5,397 nt of DNA from Paracoccaceae bacterium (lineage in GTDB: Bacteria > Pseudomonadota > Alphaproteobacteria > Rhodobacterales > Rhodobacteraceae), in contig JALQYS010000136.1 in NCBI GenBank assembly GCA_023254015.1, positions 1-5,397 of the forward strand. The letters run 5' to 3'. This document shows, piece by piece, positions 1 to 5,397 of this stretch (positions are counted from its first letter, which is position 1; each line of letters starts with the position of its first letter). The position numbers were made by a program, and so were the translations under genes. The notes beneath the pieces are model-generated. The model made no database searches. It was given only the letters and a program-made list of their open reading frames with translations, and was not told the DNA's origin.

Positions 1-177
1 ACGACAAACTCATCCGTATTAAAAATGCCACCACTAAATACAATACTTTATGGTCCTCCAGGAACCGGGAAGACATACATCACTCAGGCCCTTGCTGTTG
101 CAGCAGTAAAAAGTATGCCTTATGATGTAAAAACTGAAGCAATTAACACCGGTAGTGCAACCTTCAATCTCAAGTAA
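1..177 (+). pseudogene. McrB-like AAA+ ATPase, fragment with Walker A only
   Basis: The frame is open from the window edge to TAA at 175-177 and gives 58 visible residues. It contains NTILYGPPGTGKTY at residues 13-26, a Walker A P-loop (GPPGTGKT, residues 18-25) in the form typical of McrB-type AAA+ NTPases, which power modification-dependent restriction and other defence systems. Only 33 residues follow the P-loop lysine-threonine pair. There is no Walker B, no sensor motif and no arginine finger, so the motor domain cannot be complete. The upstream part lies outside the window; an ATG at 25-27 exists but has no convincing ribosome site and would make only a 50-residue peptide. G+C is about 39% over 1-222, far below the rest, which suggests horizontal acquisition. 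The McrB-like call rests on the P-loop context alone; another AAA+ family is possible. It is probably a truncated remnant at the edge of an island. Confidence 0.55.
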
Positions 178-192
178 GACATTTTCATTCCT

Positions 193-234
193 CTCGTTAA
201 CACTACTTTTATCAGTAGTTGAGTGTTTAACGAG
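193..234. repeat. Imperfect inverted repeat at the composition break
   Basis: CTCGTTAACACT (193-204) and AGTGTTTAACGAG (222-234) are inverted copies that differ by one extra A in the right arm; the outer 8 bases (193-200 / 227-234) match perfectly. A second, nested pair, ACTACT (202-207) and AGTAGT (214-219), can form an inner stem around a TTTATC loop. The structure lies exactly where low-G+C DNA gives way to the transporter fragment. No T-run follows on either strand, so it does not look like a normal terminator. It could be a recombination or transposon-end site, or a chance hairpin. The sequence shows the repeat; its function is inference. Confidence 0.5.
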
Positions 235-681
235 CGCTTTGGCCTTTCAAAGGCCGAGGCGAATCTGAGTCTTTTCATCTTCCTTGCTGCAGTTGCCGCC
301 GGCACCATCATCGGCGGGCCGATTGGCGACCGGATCGGGCGCCGCAGGGTTATCCTGTGGTCGATCCTTGGCATCCTGCCGCTGTCGGTGGCCTTGCCGT
401 GGCTGCCGCTCTTGCCGACCATCCTTGTTGCCGCCTTGGCCGGCATGGTTCTGGCCTCGGCCTTCCCGGCCATGGTGGTCTATGCCCAGGATCTGATGCC
501 GCAGCGCACGGGCATGGTGGCGGGGCTGCTTTTCGGTCTGGCATTCGGCATAGCGGCGATTGGCGCGGCCATCCTTGGTGTTCTGGCCGACCGTTGGGGC
601 ATCGTGGCGGTCTATCAGGTCTGCGCCTTCCTGCCGGCCATCGGCCTTGCCGCCTTCTTTCTGCCAGACACGCGGCATTAG
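223..681 (+). pseudogene. MFS transporter (fosmidomycin-resistance type), C-terminal fragment
   Basis: This is the C-terminal part of a major facilitator superfamily efflux protein closely resembling Fsr, an inner-membrane drug exporter of about 400 residues. About 150 residues remain. They include the MFS loop motif GGPIGDRIGRR (residues 31-41), the VYAQDLMPQRTGMVAGLLFG stretch (86-105) and a family-typical LPDTRH end. Around five hydrophobic helices can be seen (about 15-33, 43-62, 65-88, 98-122, 127-147). The first half, including the first six-helix bundle, is absent. Similarity begins at about FNERFG (base 226), and an in-frame TGA sits at 220-222, directly before the GTG at 223. That GTG has no clear Shine-Dalgarno sequence and is probably not a real start. 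The gene was therefore most likely cut by the DNA to its left and is not expected to make a working transporter. The family assignment is firm; fosmidomycin as substrate is only by family name. Confidence 0.75.
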
Positions 682-730
682 CCTAAAACCTTAGACGCTT
701 GGCCTTTGCACCGGGGCATGATTCCCGGCT

Positions 731-768
731 AAGGTCAGGACATCAGGGCAGCATGTCCGGGACCTTTT
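731..768 (+). terminator. Hairpin with short T-run after the MFS fragment
   Basis: AAGGTC (731-736) and GGACAT (738-743) pair with ATGTCC (753-758) and GACCTT (761-766). This makes a 12-pair stem with a small internal loop (A against GG) and a nine-base loop, followed by T at 765-768. It begins 49 bases after the transporter stop codon and fits a factor-independent terminator for that gene. The T-run is short, so it may be weak or only a 3'-end stabilising stem. A competing pairing of CCCGG (724-728) with CCGGG (757-761) is also possible. Confidence 0.45.
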
Positions 769-773
769 CAGAA

Positions 774-801
774 CACGTGCGGTGCGCAAGGGGAGCACGT
801 G
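774..801. repeat. Perfect 7-base inverted repeat
   Basis: CACGTGC (774-780) and GCACGTG (795-801) are exact inverted copies separated by 14 bases. The pair sits between the two terminator-like hairpins. It could be the middle stem of a structured transcript or a binding site for a dimeric regulator. Nothing in the sequence decides between these, and chance is possible in such G+C-rich DNA. Confidence 0.3.
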
Positions 802-808
802 GGGTGGT

Positions 809-845
809 GAAGGGTCCCGTAGGGGTGCGGGGCCCTTCATTTTTT
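809..845 (+). terminator. Rho-independent terminator, rightward
   Basis: GAAGGGTCCCG (809-819) pairs with CGGGGCCCTTC (828-838) as an 11-pair stem with one T-G wobble and an eight-base loop. T at 840-845 follows after a single A. The T-run is on the plus strand only, so it should stop rightward transcription. It lies just beyond the stop codon of the leftward EVE gene, which it would shield from read-through antisense RNA. On the minus strand the same stem is followed by A and C and lacks a U-run, so termination of the leftward operon here is less certain. Confidence 0.65.
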
Positions 846-852
846 CCCGGCC

Positions 853-1272
853 TCAGGGCGACACGCCGCCCAGATCGCAGATGATCCGCCATTCCTCGGG
901 CGTGACTGGCTGCACCGACAGCCGCGCGCTGTTCACCAGAGCCATCTTTTCCAGCCCCGGCTGCACCTTGCAGGTGTCAAGGCTCAGCGGCCGCAACAGC
1001 GGCCTTACCGCCCGCACCACAACACAATCCCAGCGCGGATCGTCCGTCGTGCTGTCGGGCGCGCTTTCGCGGATCACCTCGACAATGCCGACAATCTCTT
1101 TGCCGATGTTGGAATGGTAAAAGAACCCCAGATCGCCGACCTTCATCGCCCGCATGTTGTTGCGCGCCTGATAGTTGCGCACGCCGTGCCATTCCTCGCC
1201 CACGTCACCCTTGGCGACCTGATCGGCCCAGCCCCAGGTGTCAGGCTCGGATTTGAACAGCCAGTGGTTCAC
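853..1272 (-). CDS. EVE domain-containing protein
   Basis: This is a 139-residue stand-alone EVE-domain protein, a PUA-like fold thought to bind modified bases in RNA or DNA; its physiological role in bacteria is not settled. Family signatures are KSEP near the N-terminus (residues 7-10), WHGVRNYQARNNM (28-40), the GD..FFYHSN strand (47-55) and QPVTPEEW near the C-terminus (121-128). The length is usual for the family. I place the start at GTG 1272 because it begins the protein with VNHWLFKSEP, the family N-terminus. An ATG at 1290 would add six unrelated residues. The GTG overlaps the YciI stop as GTGA, which implies translational coupling, and AGAAGG-type purines lie upstream. It is the last gene of the tsaD operon. 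The fold call is secure and the cellular role is not. Confidence 0.9.
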   Translation of the reverse strand: MNHWLFKSEPDTWGWADQVAKGDVGEEWHGVRNYQARNNMRAMKVGDLGFFYHSNIGKEIVGIVEVIRESAPDSTTDDPRWDCVVVRAVRPLLRPLSLDTCKVQPGLEKMALVNSARLSVQPVTPEEWRIICDLGGVSP

Positions 1273-1541
1273 CCGATGACCTTCTTCCATTCCTCGATCC
1301 GAACCTTGGCGAAAAGCCCGGCCTTGGCATAGGGGTCGGCATCAGCCCAAGCCTCTGCCTCGGCCTTGCTGTCCACCTTCAAGATCACCAAAGACCCCGA
1401 CATCCCGCCCTTGTCGTTCAGAAAGGGTCCGGCCATCTCCACCACGCCCGAGGCGCGGATATGCTCAAGATGCGCGTCGCGATTGGCTTTGCGCACCTCC
1501 AGATGGTCGGCCTTGTCGGTGCAGATCAGGGCATAGAGCAT
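1269..1541 (-). CDS. YciI family protein
   Basis: This 90-residue protein is of the YciI family, small ferredoxin-like alpha/beta proteins related to muconolactone isomerase-type folds, for which no general reaction is established. It shows the family pattern: MLYALICTDK at the N-terminus, RDAHLEHI with His24, GPFLND (38-43) and DADPYAKAGLF (67-77). Together His24 and Asp69 correspond to the conserved His-Asp pair proposed as an active site. The ATG at 1541 lies 3 bases after the gpsA stop and is preceded by a good AGAGGA ribosome site whose bases lie inside the last gpsA codons. It ends in a GTGA overlap with the EVE gene. It is a cytoplasmic protein of normal length with no defects. The family is confident; the substrate is unknown. 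Confidence 0.9.
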   Translation of the reverse strand: MLYALICTDKADHLEVRKANRDAHLEHIRASGVVEMAGPFLNDKGGMSGSLVILKVDSKAEAEAWADADPYAKAGLFAKVRIEEWKKVIG

Positions 1542-1544
1542 GGG

Positions 1545-2486
1545 TCATTCCTCTTTCAGCGGCCGCGACATCAGGGCCTGTATGGCATCGGTCAGGCGGA
1601 TCGTTCCGTTGACCAGTTCAGCAATCATCCGCGTGATCGGCATGTCAATCCCGTCGCGCAGCGCCATCGTGTCAACCGCCCGCGCGGTGGCGGCACCTTC
1701 CACCGTCACTGACGCATCAAAATCTACGCTCGCGCCGATGGAATGGCCAAAGCGAAAGTTCCGCGATTGCGTCGAGGTACAGGTCAGCACCAGATCGCCA
1801 AGGCCCGACAGCCCTGCCAGCGTCTCTGCCCGCGCGCCCTTGGCCAGGGCAAAGCGCTGCATTTCGGCAAAGCCCCGGGTCATGAGGGCGGCGCGCGCGC
1901 TGTCGCCCAGTCCCGCGCCCATGACCACGCCGGAGGCTATGGCCATCACGTTCTTCAGGGCCCCGCCCAATTCGGCCCCCGTCACATCGGCGCTGCGATA
2001 AAGCCGCAGGGTCGCGGTCGACAGCAGGGCCTGAAGCGCGGCATCCCCGCCCGCAAGGGTCAGGGCGGTGGGCAGGCCGCGCGCAATGTCGGCGGCAAAG
2101 CTGGGCCCGGTCAGCACCGAAACCGGGCTGTCCGGACAAGACTTCCGGATCACCGCGCTGGGGCCTTCCAGAGTTCCGAGGTCAACCCCCTTGCAACAGG
2201 CCACCAGAGACCGGCCCCGCAGCTCTGCGGCGTGATCCTGCAAAAACCCGGCCAGGGCCTGCATCGGAATGGCCAGAAGCACCGTGTCCGAATCCAGAAA
2301 AACGTTACGATCCGCGCTGATCGTCACGGTTTCCGGAACCGAAACCCCCGGCAAAAGACGGTCATTCCGCCGCGCCTCAATCAGCCCCGCGACATCACGA
2401 CCCCATAGCGCGACTTGCCGACCCTCGCGGGCCAGCGCGATGGCCAGCGCCGTGCCAAAGGCCCCTGCCCCTGCGACCGCGATCAT
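1545..2486 (-). CDS. gpsA: NAD(P)H-dependent glycerol-3-phosphate dehydrogenase
   Basis: GpsA reduces dihydroxyacetone phosphate to sn-glycerol-3-phosphate in the cytoplasm, supplying the backbone for phospholipid synthesis. The 313-residue protein starts with the Rossmann dinucleotide motif GAGAFG (6-11). It then shows CCKG (97-100), LTGPSFA (125-131), the catalytic lysine in GALKNV (Lys178), GLSGLGDLVLTCTS (225-238), SRNFRFG (241-247) and VEG (262-264), all in the expected order. The length is slightly under the family's 320-340 residues, with short ends but no missing core. Its ATG overlaps the tsaD stop as ATGA, the normal arrangement for coupled translation, with a purine-rich AAGGGGG upstream. 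It is the second gene of the leftward operon. Identification is secure. Confidence 0.97.
   Translation of the reverse strand: MIAVAGAGAFGTALAIALAREGRQVALWGRDVAGLIEARRNDRLLPGVSVPETVTISADRNVFLDSDTVLLAIPMQALAGFLQDHAAELRGRSLVACCKGVDLGTLEGPSAVIRKSCPDSPVSVLTGPSFAADIARGLPTALTLAGGDAALQALLSTATLRLYRSADVTGAELGGALKNVMAIASGVVMGAGLGDSARAALMTRGFAEMQRFALAKGARAETLAGLSGLGDLVLTCTSTQSRNFRFGHSIGASVDFDASVTVEGAATARAVDTMALRDGIDMPITRMIAELVNGTIRLTDAIQALMSRPLKEE
1549..1554 (-). promoter_or_regulatory. Ribosome binding site of the YciI gene
   Basis: On the minus strand AGAGGA lies seven bases before the ATG at 1541. It falls in the final Lys-Glu-Glu codons of gpsA, so ribosomes finishing gpsA would cover it. This supports the chosen YciI start and suggests coupled translation. 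Confidence 0.6.
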
Positions 2487-3580
2487 GCCTTGGCCCCCTT
2501 CTTTCCCGATCCGATCATCGGCGCGGCGGTCTGGTCCAGCGGCCAGCGCGGGCGGGCCGCCAAGGTGAAATCATCTCGCGCGCCGGTCCGAAACCGCTCC
2601 ATCCCTGCCCAGGCGATCATTGCCGCATTGTCAGTGCACAAGGACAAGGGCGGCGCCAGAAACTGCACGCCCATCTGCGCGCACAGCGCCGTCAGCCGTG
2701 CCCGGATCGCAGTATTGGCCGCCACGCCGCCCGCCACCGCCAGAACCGGCTGCTCGGGCGCCAGGGTCAGATAGGTCTCCAGCGCCCGCCGTGACTTTTC
2801 GGCAAGCACATCGGCGACGGCTGCCTGAAATCCTGCACAAAGATCGCGCCGATCCTGCAGGGTGATCCCGCCCTTTTCTGCCACCAGCGCATCGCGCGCC
2901 CGCAGCAAGGCGGTTTTCAGCCCCGAGAAAGACATGTCACACCCCGCCCGGTCCAGCAGCGGTCGGGGAAAGGCAAAACGACGCGCGTCGCCCAGCGTCG
3001 CCTCGGCCTGCACCGAAGGGCCGCCCGGCTGTGGCAGCGCCAAAAGCTTGGCGGTCTTGTCAAAGGCCTCGCCGGGGGCATCGTCGATCGTGCCGCCAAG
3101 TCTTTGATAATCTTCGACACCCTTGGCGATCAGGAATTGGCAATGCCCGCCGGATACCAGAAGCATCAGATAGGGAAAGGCCACCCCATCGGTCAGCCGC
3201 GGCGTCAGGGCATGGCCCGCAAGATGGTTCACGCCCACCATCGGCAGCCCGCTGGCCGCCGACAGCCCTTTGGCCAGCATTACCCCCGACAAGACGCCGC
3301 CAATCAGGCCCGGCCCCGCCGTCACGGCGATCCCGTCCAGATCGGTCAGCCGCAACCCCGCCTTCTCCAGCGCCGCCTCGACGCATAGATCCAGCCGCTC
3401 GGCATGCGCGCGCGCGGCGATTTCAGGAACCACACCGCCAAAGGCCGCATGCAGCGCCGTCTGGCCTTCAACGACCGATGACAGGATGTCCGGCGCCGCG
3501 CCCGGACGATGCCGCACCACCGCGGCGGCGGTATCGTCGCAGCTTGATTCGATGCCAAGAAAGGTCAGCGCCCGGGTCAT
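2483..3580 (-). CDS. tsaD: tRNA N6-adenosine threonylcarbamoyltransferase
   Basis: TsaD transfers the threonylcarbamoyl group from threonylcarbamoyl-AMP to A37 of ANN-decoding tRNAs (t6A), working with TsaB and TsaE in the cytoplasm. The 365-residue protein has the ASKHA nucleotide-binding fold with GIESSCDDT (9-17), AGPGL (89-92 region), the metal-binding NHLAGHAL (His119, His123), SGGH (143-146), DDAPGEAFDK (166-175), SFSGLKTA (217-224), GGVAAN (284-289) and TDNAAMIAWAG (316-326, Asp317 as third metal ligand). The start is ATG 3580, which puts the GIESSCDD motif at the usual distance from the N-terminus. The frame stays open far upstream, but that DNA is the antisense of hemD and matches nothing. 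It heads the leftward operon, diverging from hemD with 48 bases between starts. All key residues are present. Confidence 0.97.
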   Translation of the reverse strand: MTRALTFLGIESSCDDTAAAVVRHRPGAAPDILSSVVEGQTALHAAFGGVVPEIAARAHAERLDLCVEAALEKAGLRLTDLDGIAVTAGPGLIGGVLSGVMLAKGLSAASGLPMVGVNHLAGHALTPRLTDGVAFPYLMLLVSGGHCQFLIAKGVEDYQRLGGTIDDAPGEAFDKTAKLLALPQPGGPSVQAEATLGDARRFAFPRPLLDRAGCDMSFSGLKTALLRARDALVAEKGGITLQDRRDLCAGFQAAVADVLAEKSRRALETYLTLAPEQPVLAVAGGVAANTAIRARLTALCAQMGVQFLAPPLSLCTDNAAMIAWAGMERFRTGARDDFTLAARPRWPLDQTAAPMIGSGKKGAKA

Positions 3581-3628
3581 CGTTGTCTTTCGTTGCCATG
3601 GGGGTCTTGCGCAGGTAACACCTTGGCC
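3581..3628. promoter_or_regulatory. Divergent tsaD/hemD intergenic region
   Basis: Only 48 bases separate the two start codons, so promoters of both operons must overlap here or reach into the opposing genes. No operator-like palindrome is obvious. For tsaD I see only a weak purine stretch (GAAAGA on the minus strand) before its ATG and no convincing -10/-35 pair. Confidence 0.5.
3593..3621 (+). promoter_or_regulatory. Possible hemD promoter
   Basis: TTGCCA (3593-3598) matches five of six bases of a -35 box. It is followed after 17 bases by TAACAC (3616-3621), a poor -10 with three of six matches. Transcription would then begin at about 3627-3629, at or next to the hemD ATG, giving a leaderless or nearly leaderless message. 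This is a by-eye match and could be chance. Confidence 0.25.
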
Positions 3629-4357
3629 ATGGCCAGACAATCCCGTGCCCCCACGCTTCTTTTGACCCGCCCGGCGCCGCAAAGCCAGCGTTTTGCGCAA
3701 CAGCTGCGCGCGCGGTTGGGGGATGTGGCGGTTATGATCTCGCCCCTGATGCAGACCGCGTTTCTTCAGCCCGCCCTGCCATTGCAGATCTTTCAGGCAG
3801 TGATCTTTACCTCTGAAACCGGGGTGGAGGCTGCGATGCGGCTGCAACAGCCGCTGCCCCAGCGTGCCTATTGCGTGGGCAATCGCACGGCAGCAGCAGC
3901 CCGCGCCGCAGGATTTGATGCCCTTTCTGCCGAGGGAGAGGTCAGGGCACTGGCCGCACTGATCCTTGGCGCGGGGATCAAAGGCCCGGTTTTGCATCTG
4001 CGCGGCGCGGACACGGCGGGTGATCTGGCCGGAATGCTGACAAAAGGCGGAATAGAGACGGTTTCGCTGATCGTCTACAGCCAGAACCCTTTGCCCTTGT
4101 CGGGGGCTGCCACGGATCTTTTCCAAAGTGGCACGCCGATTCTGATCCCGATCTTCTCCCCGCGTTCGGCCAGACTCTTGGCGCAGGCCATTCCAAAAGC
4201 TGTCGCCAGCCAGCTTTGGATCGTTGCCATCAGCAAGGCCGCCGCCGCCGAGGCAGAGGCGCTTTCCCCGGCCTTTATGACAATTGCCGCTCATCCGGAT
4301 GGCGAAAACATGCTGCACGCCGTCGCAGAGGCTTATAAGTCCGCCGCCAGCGCTTGA
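3629..4357 (+). CDS. hemD: Uroporphyrinogen-III synthase
   Basis: HemD cyclises hydroxymethylbilane to uroporphyrinogen III, inverting ring D, in the shared route to heme, siroheme, cobalamin and bacteriochlorophyll. The family is poorly conserved in sequence, but this 242-residue protein has the expected two-domain pattern: LLTRP at the start (11-15), FTSETGV (60-66), VGNRTA (83-88), HLRG (123-126), VY (149-150), FSPRSA (176-181), IS (201-202) and a final AHPDGENML (221-229). I chose ATG 3629 because LLTRP then falls at the usual position. An in-frame TTG at 3593 would add 12 residues unlike the family. No clear Shine-Dalgarno sequence precedes 3629. It is transcribed away from tsaD and is followed after 57 bases by a Mic60-like gene, a common alphaproteobacterial heme-cluster order. 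Confidence 0.9.
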   Translation: MARQSRAPTLLLTRPAPQSQRFAQQLRARLGDVAVMISPLMQTAFLQPALPLQIFQAVIFTSETGVEAAMRLQQPLPQRAYCVGNRTAAAARAAGFDALSAEGEVRALAALILGAGIKGPVLHLRGADTAGDLAGMLTKGGIETVSLIVYSQNPLPLSGAATDLFQSGTPILIPIFSPRSARLLAQAIPKAVASQLWIVAISKAAAAEAEALSPAFMTIAAHPDGENMLHAVAEAYKSAASA

Positions 4358-4414
4358 ACCCGGGTGGGGCTAGGCATTAGCTTGGATTATGCCGCGCGCA
4401 TATGGGGGATGACC

Positions 4415-5397
4415 ATGGCTGAGACTGACGAGATCACCGCCCAGACCGACGTGGGACCAACACCCGCGGCAGGGGCTGAACAAGCGCCCCAGACGGTACC
4501 CAATCCGCAAAGGCCCGCCAGACGGCGTGTTGGGTTTGTCGCCCCGTTACTCGGTGGGGCCCTTGCGGCAGCAGCTGGCTATGGCGTTGCGCAGTATGTG
4601 CCGAATGGCTGGCCGTTGCAGGACACAGCGCAACTGGAACAACAAATCGCCGCCCAGACCGAAGCGATTGCTACGCTCGAGGCGCGTCTCGCTGCGGTTG
4701 AGGCGGCCAAGGTGCCAGATATTTCGCCCTTGATGGAAACGCTTGCCACGCTGAACGGCCGGATGGCGGCTTTGGAAACCGGCCCAGCGGAACGGTCAGA
4801 ACAGACCGCCGCGTTGGCCGACGCTGTGGCGGCGCTGCAAGCAGAGGTGAAGGGCCTTGGTGCGGCCCCAGCCGCGGGGCAAGCGACGGCACCGATTCCG
4901 TCCAACATAACCGCCTTGGCCGCTGAGGCCGAAGCCCGGCTGAAAGAGGCCGAAGCACAGGCCGCCGCAATGAAGGCAGAGGCCGAGGCGCTGACCCGCG
5001 CCGCGGTCGCTCAGGCCGCCTTTGGTCGCTTGCAGGCGGCTGTGGATTCCGGCGCGCCCTATGCGGCAATTTTGCCCGATCTGGGACAAGAGCCGCCCCA
5101 AGCCTTACTGGCCCACGCAGAAACGGGTCTGCCCAGCCTTGCCCAACTGCAAGAAACCTTTCCTGATGCGGCGCGTCTGGCGCTTGAGGCTGCGTTGCGC
5201 GCGGACATGGGCGACAGCTGGACCGAGCGGGCAACCAGCTTTTTCCGCAGCCAAACCGGCGCGCGGTCGTTGACCCCGCGCGAAGGCACGGACCCCGACG
5301 CCATCTTGTCGCGGGCGGAAGCCGCCTTGCAAACCGGCGATCTGACCACTGCCCTGACCGAGGTTTCGGCCCTGCCCGAGGCCGCGCAGGCCCCGAT
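4415..5397 (+). CDS. Mitofilin/Mic60-like membrane protein (COG4223 type), partial
   Basis: The frame is open from the start to the right window edge (327 residues seen, C-terminus missing). Layout: an acidic then Pro/Ala-rich cytoplasmic tail (1-34), an RPARRR positive patch (34-38), one transmembrane helix (about 40-62, FVAPLLGGALAAAAGYGVAQ), a long Ala/Glu/Gln-rich coiled coil (about 71-197) and the start of a helical C-terminal domain (about 198 on). This is the architecture of alphaproteobacterial homologues of mitochondrial Mic60, inner-membrane proteins linked to membrane curvature and contact sites and repeatedly found beside heme genes. ATG 4415 is preferred because GGGGGA (4404-4409) lies six bases upstream; ATG 4409, two codons earlier in frame, overlaps that site. 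It is probably co-transcribed with hemD, and hemY would be expected next but is outside the window. The family is inferred from architecture and context. Confidence 0.8.
   Translation, partial: MAETDEITAQTDVGPTPAAGAEQAPQTVPNPQRPARRRVGFVAPLLGGALAAAAGYGVAQYVPNGWPLQDTAQLEQQIAAQTEAIATLEARLAAVEAAKVPDISPLMETLATLNGRMAALETGPAERSEQTAALADAVAALQAEVKGLGAAPAAGQATAPIPSNITALAAEAEARLKEAEAQAAAMKAEAEALTRAAVAQAAFGRLQAAVDSGAPYAAILPDLGQEPPQALLAHAETGLPSLAQLQETFPDAARLALEAALRADMGDSWTERATSFFRSQTGARSLTPREGTDPDAILSRAEAALQTGDLTTALTEVSALPEAAQAP

Noticed and set aside
247..678. Minus-strand reading frame opposite the MFS fragment
   Set aside because: It is rich in Arg, Gln and Gly with no recognisable motif, and the plus-strand frame is clearly a membrane transporter.
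728..766. Signal recognition particle RNA (AGGTCAGG ... GGGCAGCA resembles its conserved loop)
   Set aside because: The GGAAG-type symmetric loop is missing, and the bases instead pair in a simple hairpin that ends in T residues, so the resemblance is partial and misleading.
699..884. Short plus-strand frame across the intergenic hairpins
   Set aside because: It runs through two terminator-like stems and into the EVE gene antisense, has no ribosome site and has no protein-like composition.
1..1272. The McrB-like fragment plus the EVE gene as one EVE-McrB defence system
   Set aside because: EVE domains are often fused to McrB-like proteins, but here the EVE gene is on the opposite strand, in a high-G+C housekeeping operon, and separated by an unrelated transporter remnant and terminators.
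3581..4318. N-terminal extension of TsaD by about 246 residues
   Set aside because: The frame stays open only because it is antisense to G+C-rich hemD. The residues do not resemble any TsaD, and the family start is at ATG 3580.
4372..4393. GGCAT ... ATGCC inverted repeat between hemD and the Mic60-like gene
   Set aside because: It has only five pairs with an 11-base loop and no T-run, which is too weak to call a terminator or operator.
4579..5234. Several long minus-strand frames at the right end
   Set aside because: They are shadows of the Ala/Glu-rich coiled-coil gene on the plus strand, which is itself open to the window edge and has a plausible start and architecture.

Overview
The window looks like a chromosomal segment of an alphaproteobacterium, most likely Rhodobacteraceae (Rhodobacterales). 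This rests on the high G+C from about position 223 onward, the heavily overlapping gene starts, and the neighbourhood tsaD-gpsA-yciI-EVE diverging from hemD and a mitofilin/Mic60-type membrane gene. The organism call is inference; no species is identified.

Region 1 (1-222) differs in composition (about 39% G+C by hand count, against about 65-70% further right). It carries the end of a McrB-like AAA+ ATPase reading frame that stops 33 residues after its Walker A motif. At about 222-226 it abuts the C-terminal 40% or so of a fosmidomycin-resistance-type MFS transporter whose first part is missing. The join lies on an imperfect inverted repeat (193-204 / 222-234). This is either the edge of an inserted, possibly defence-type, island that disrupted the transporter gene, or an assembly join.

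Region 2 (682-852) is a 171-base gap with three successive hairpins. The last, and possibly the first, look like factor-independent terminators for rightward transcription.

Region 3 (853-3580, minus strand) is a tight four-gene operon read right to left: tsaD (tRNA t6A modification), gpsA (glycerol-3-phosphate dehydrogenase), a YciI-family protein and a stand-alone EVE-domain protein. Junctions are an ATGA overlap, a 3-base gap and a GTGA overlap.

Region 4 (3581-5397, plus strand) begins with a 48-base divergent promoter region. It is followed by hemD (uroporphyrinogen-III synthase) and an alphaproteobacterial Mic60/mitofilin-like gene that runs off the right edge. This is a typical heme-cluster arrangement for the group.

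Most of the window is conserved housekeeping DNA. The one accessory signal is the left-hand junction. I did not find a complete novel system; any such system would lie to the left of position 1.
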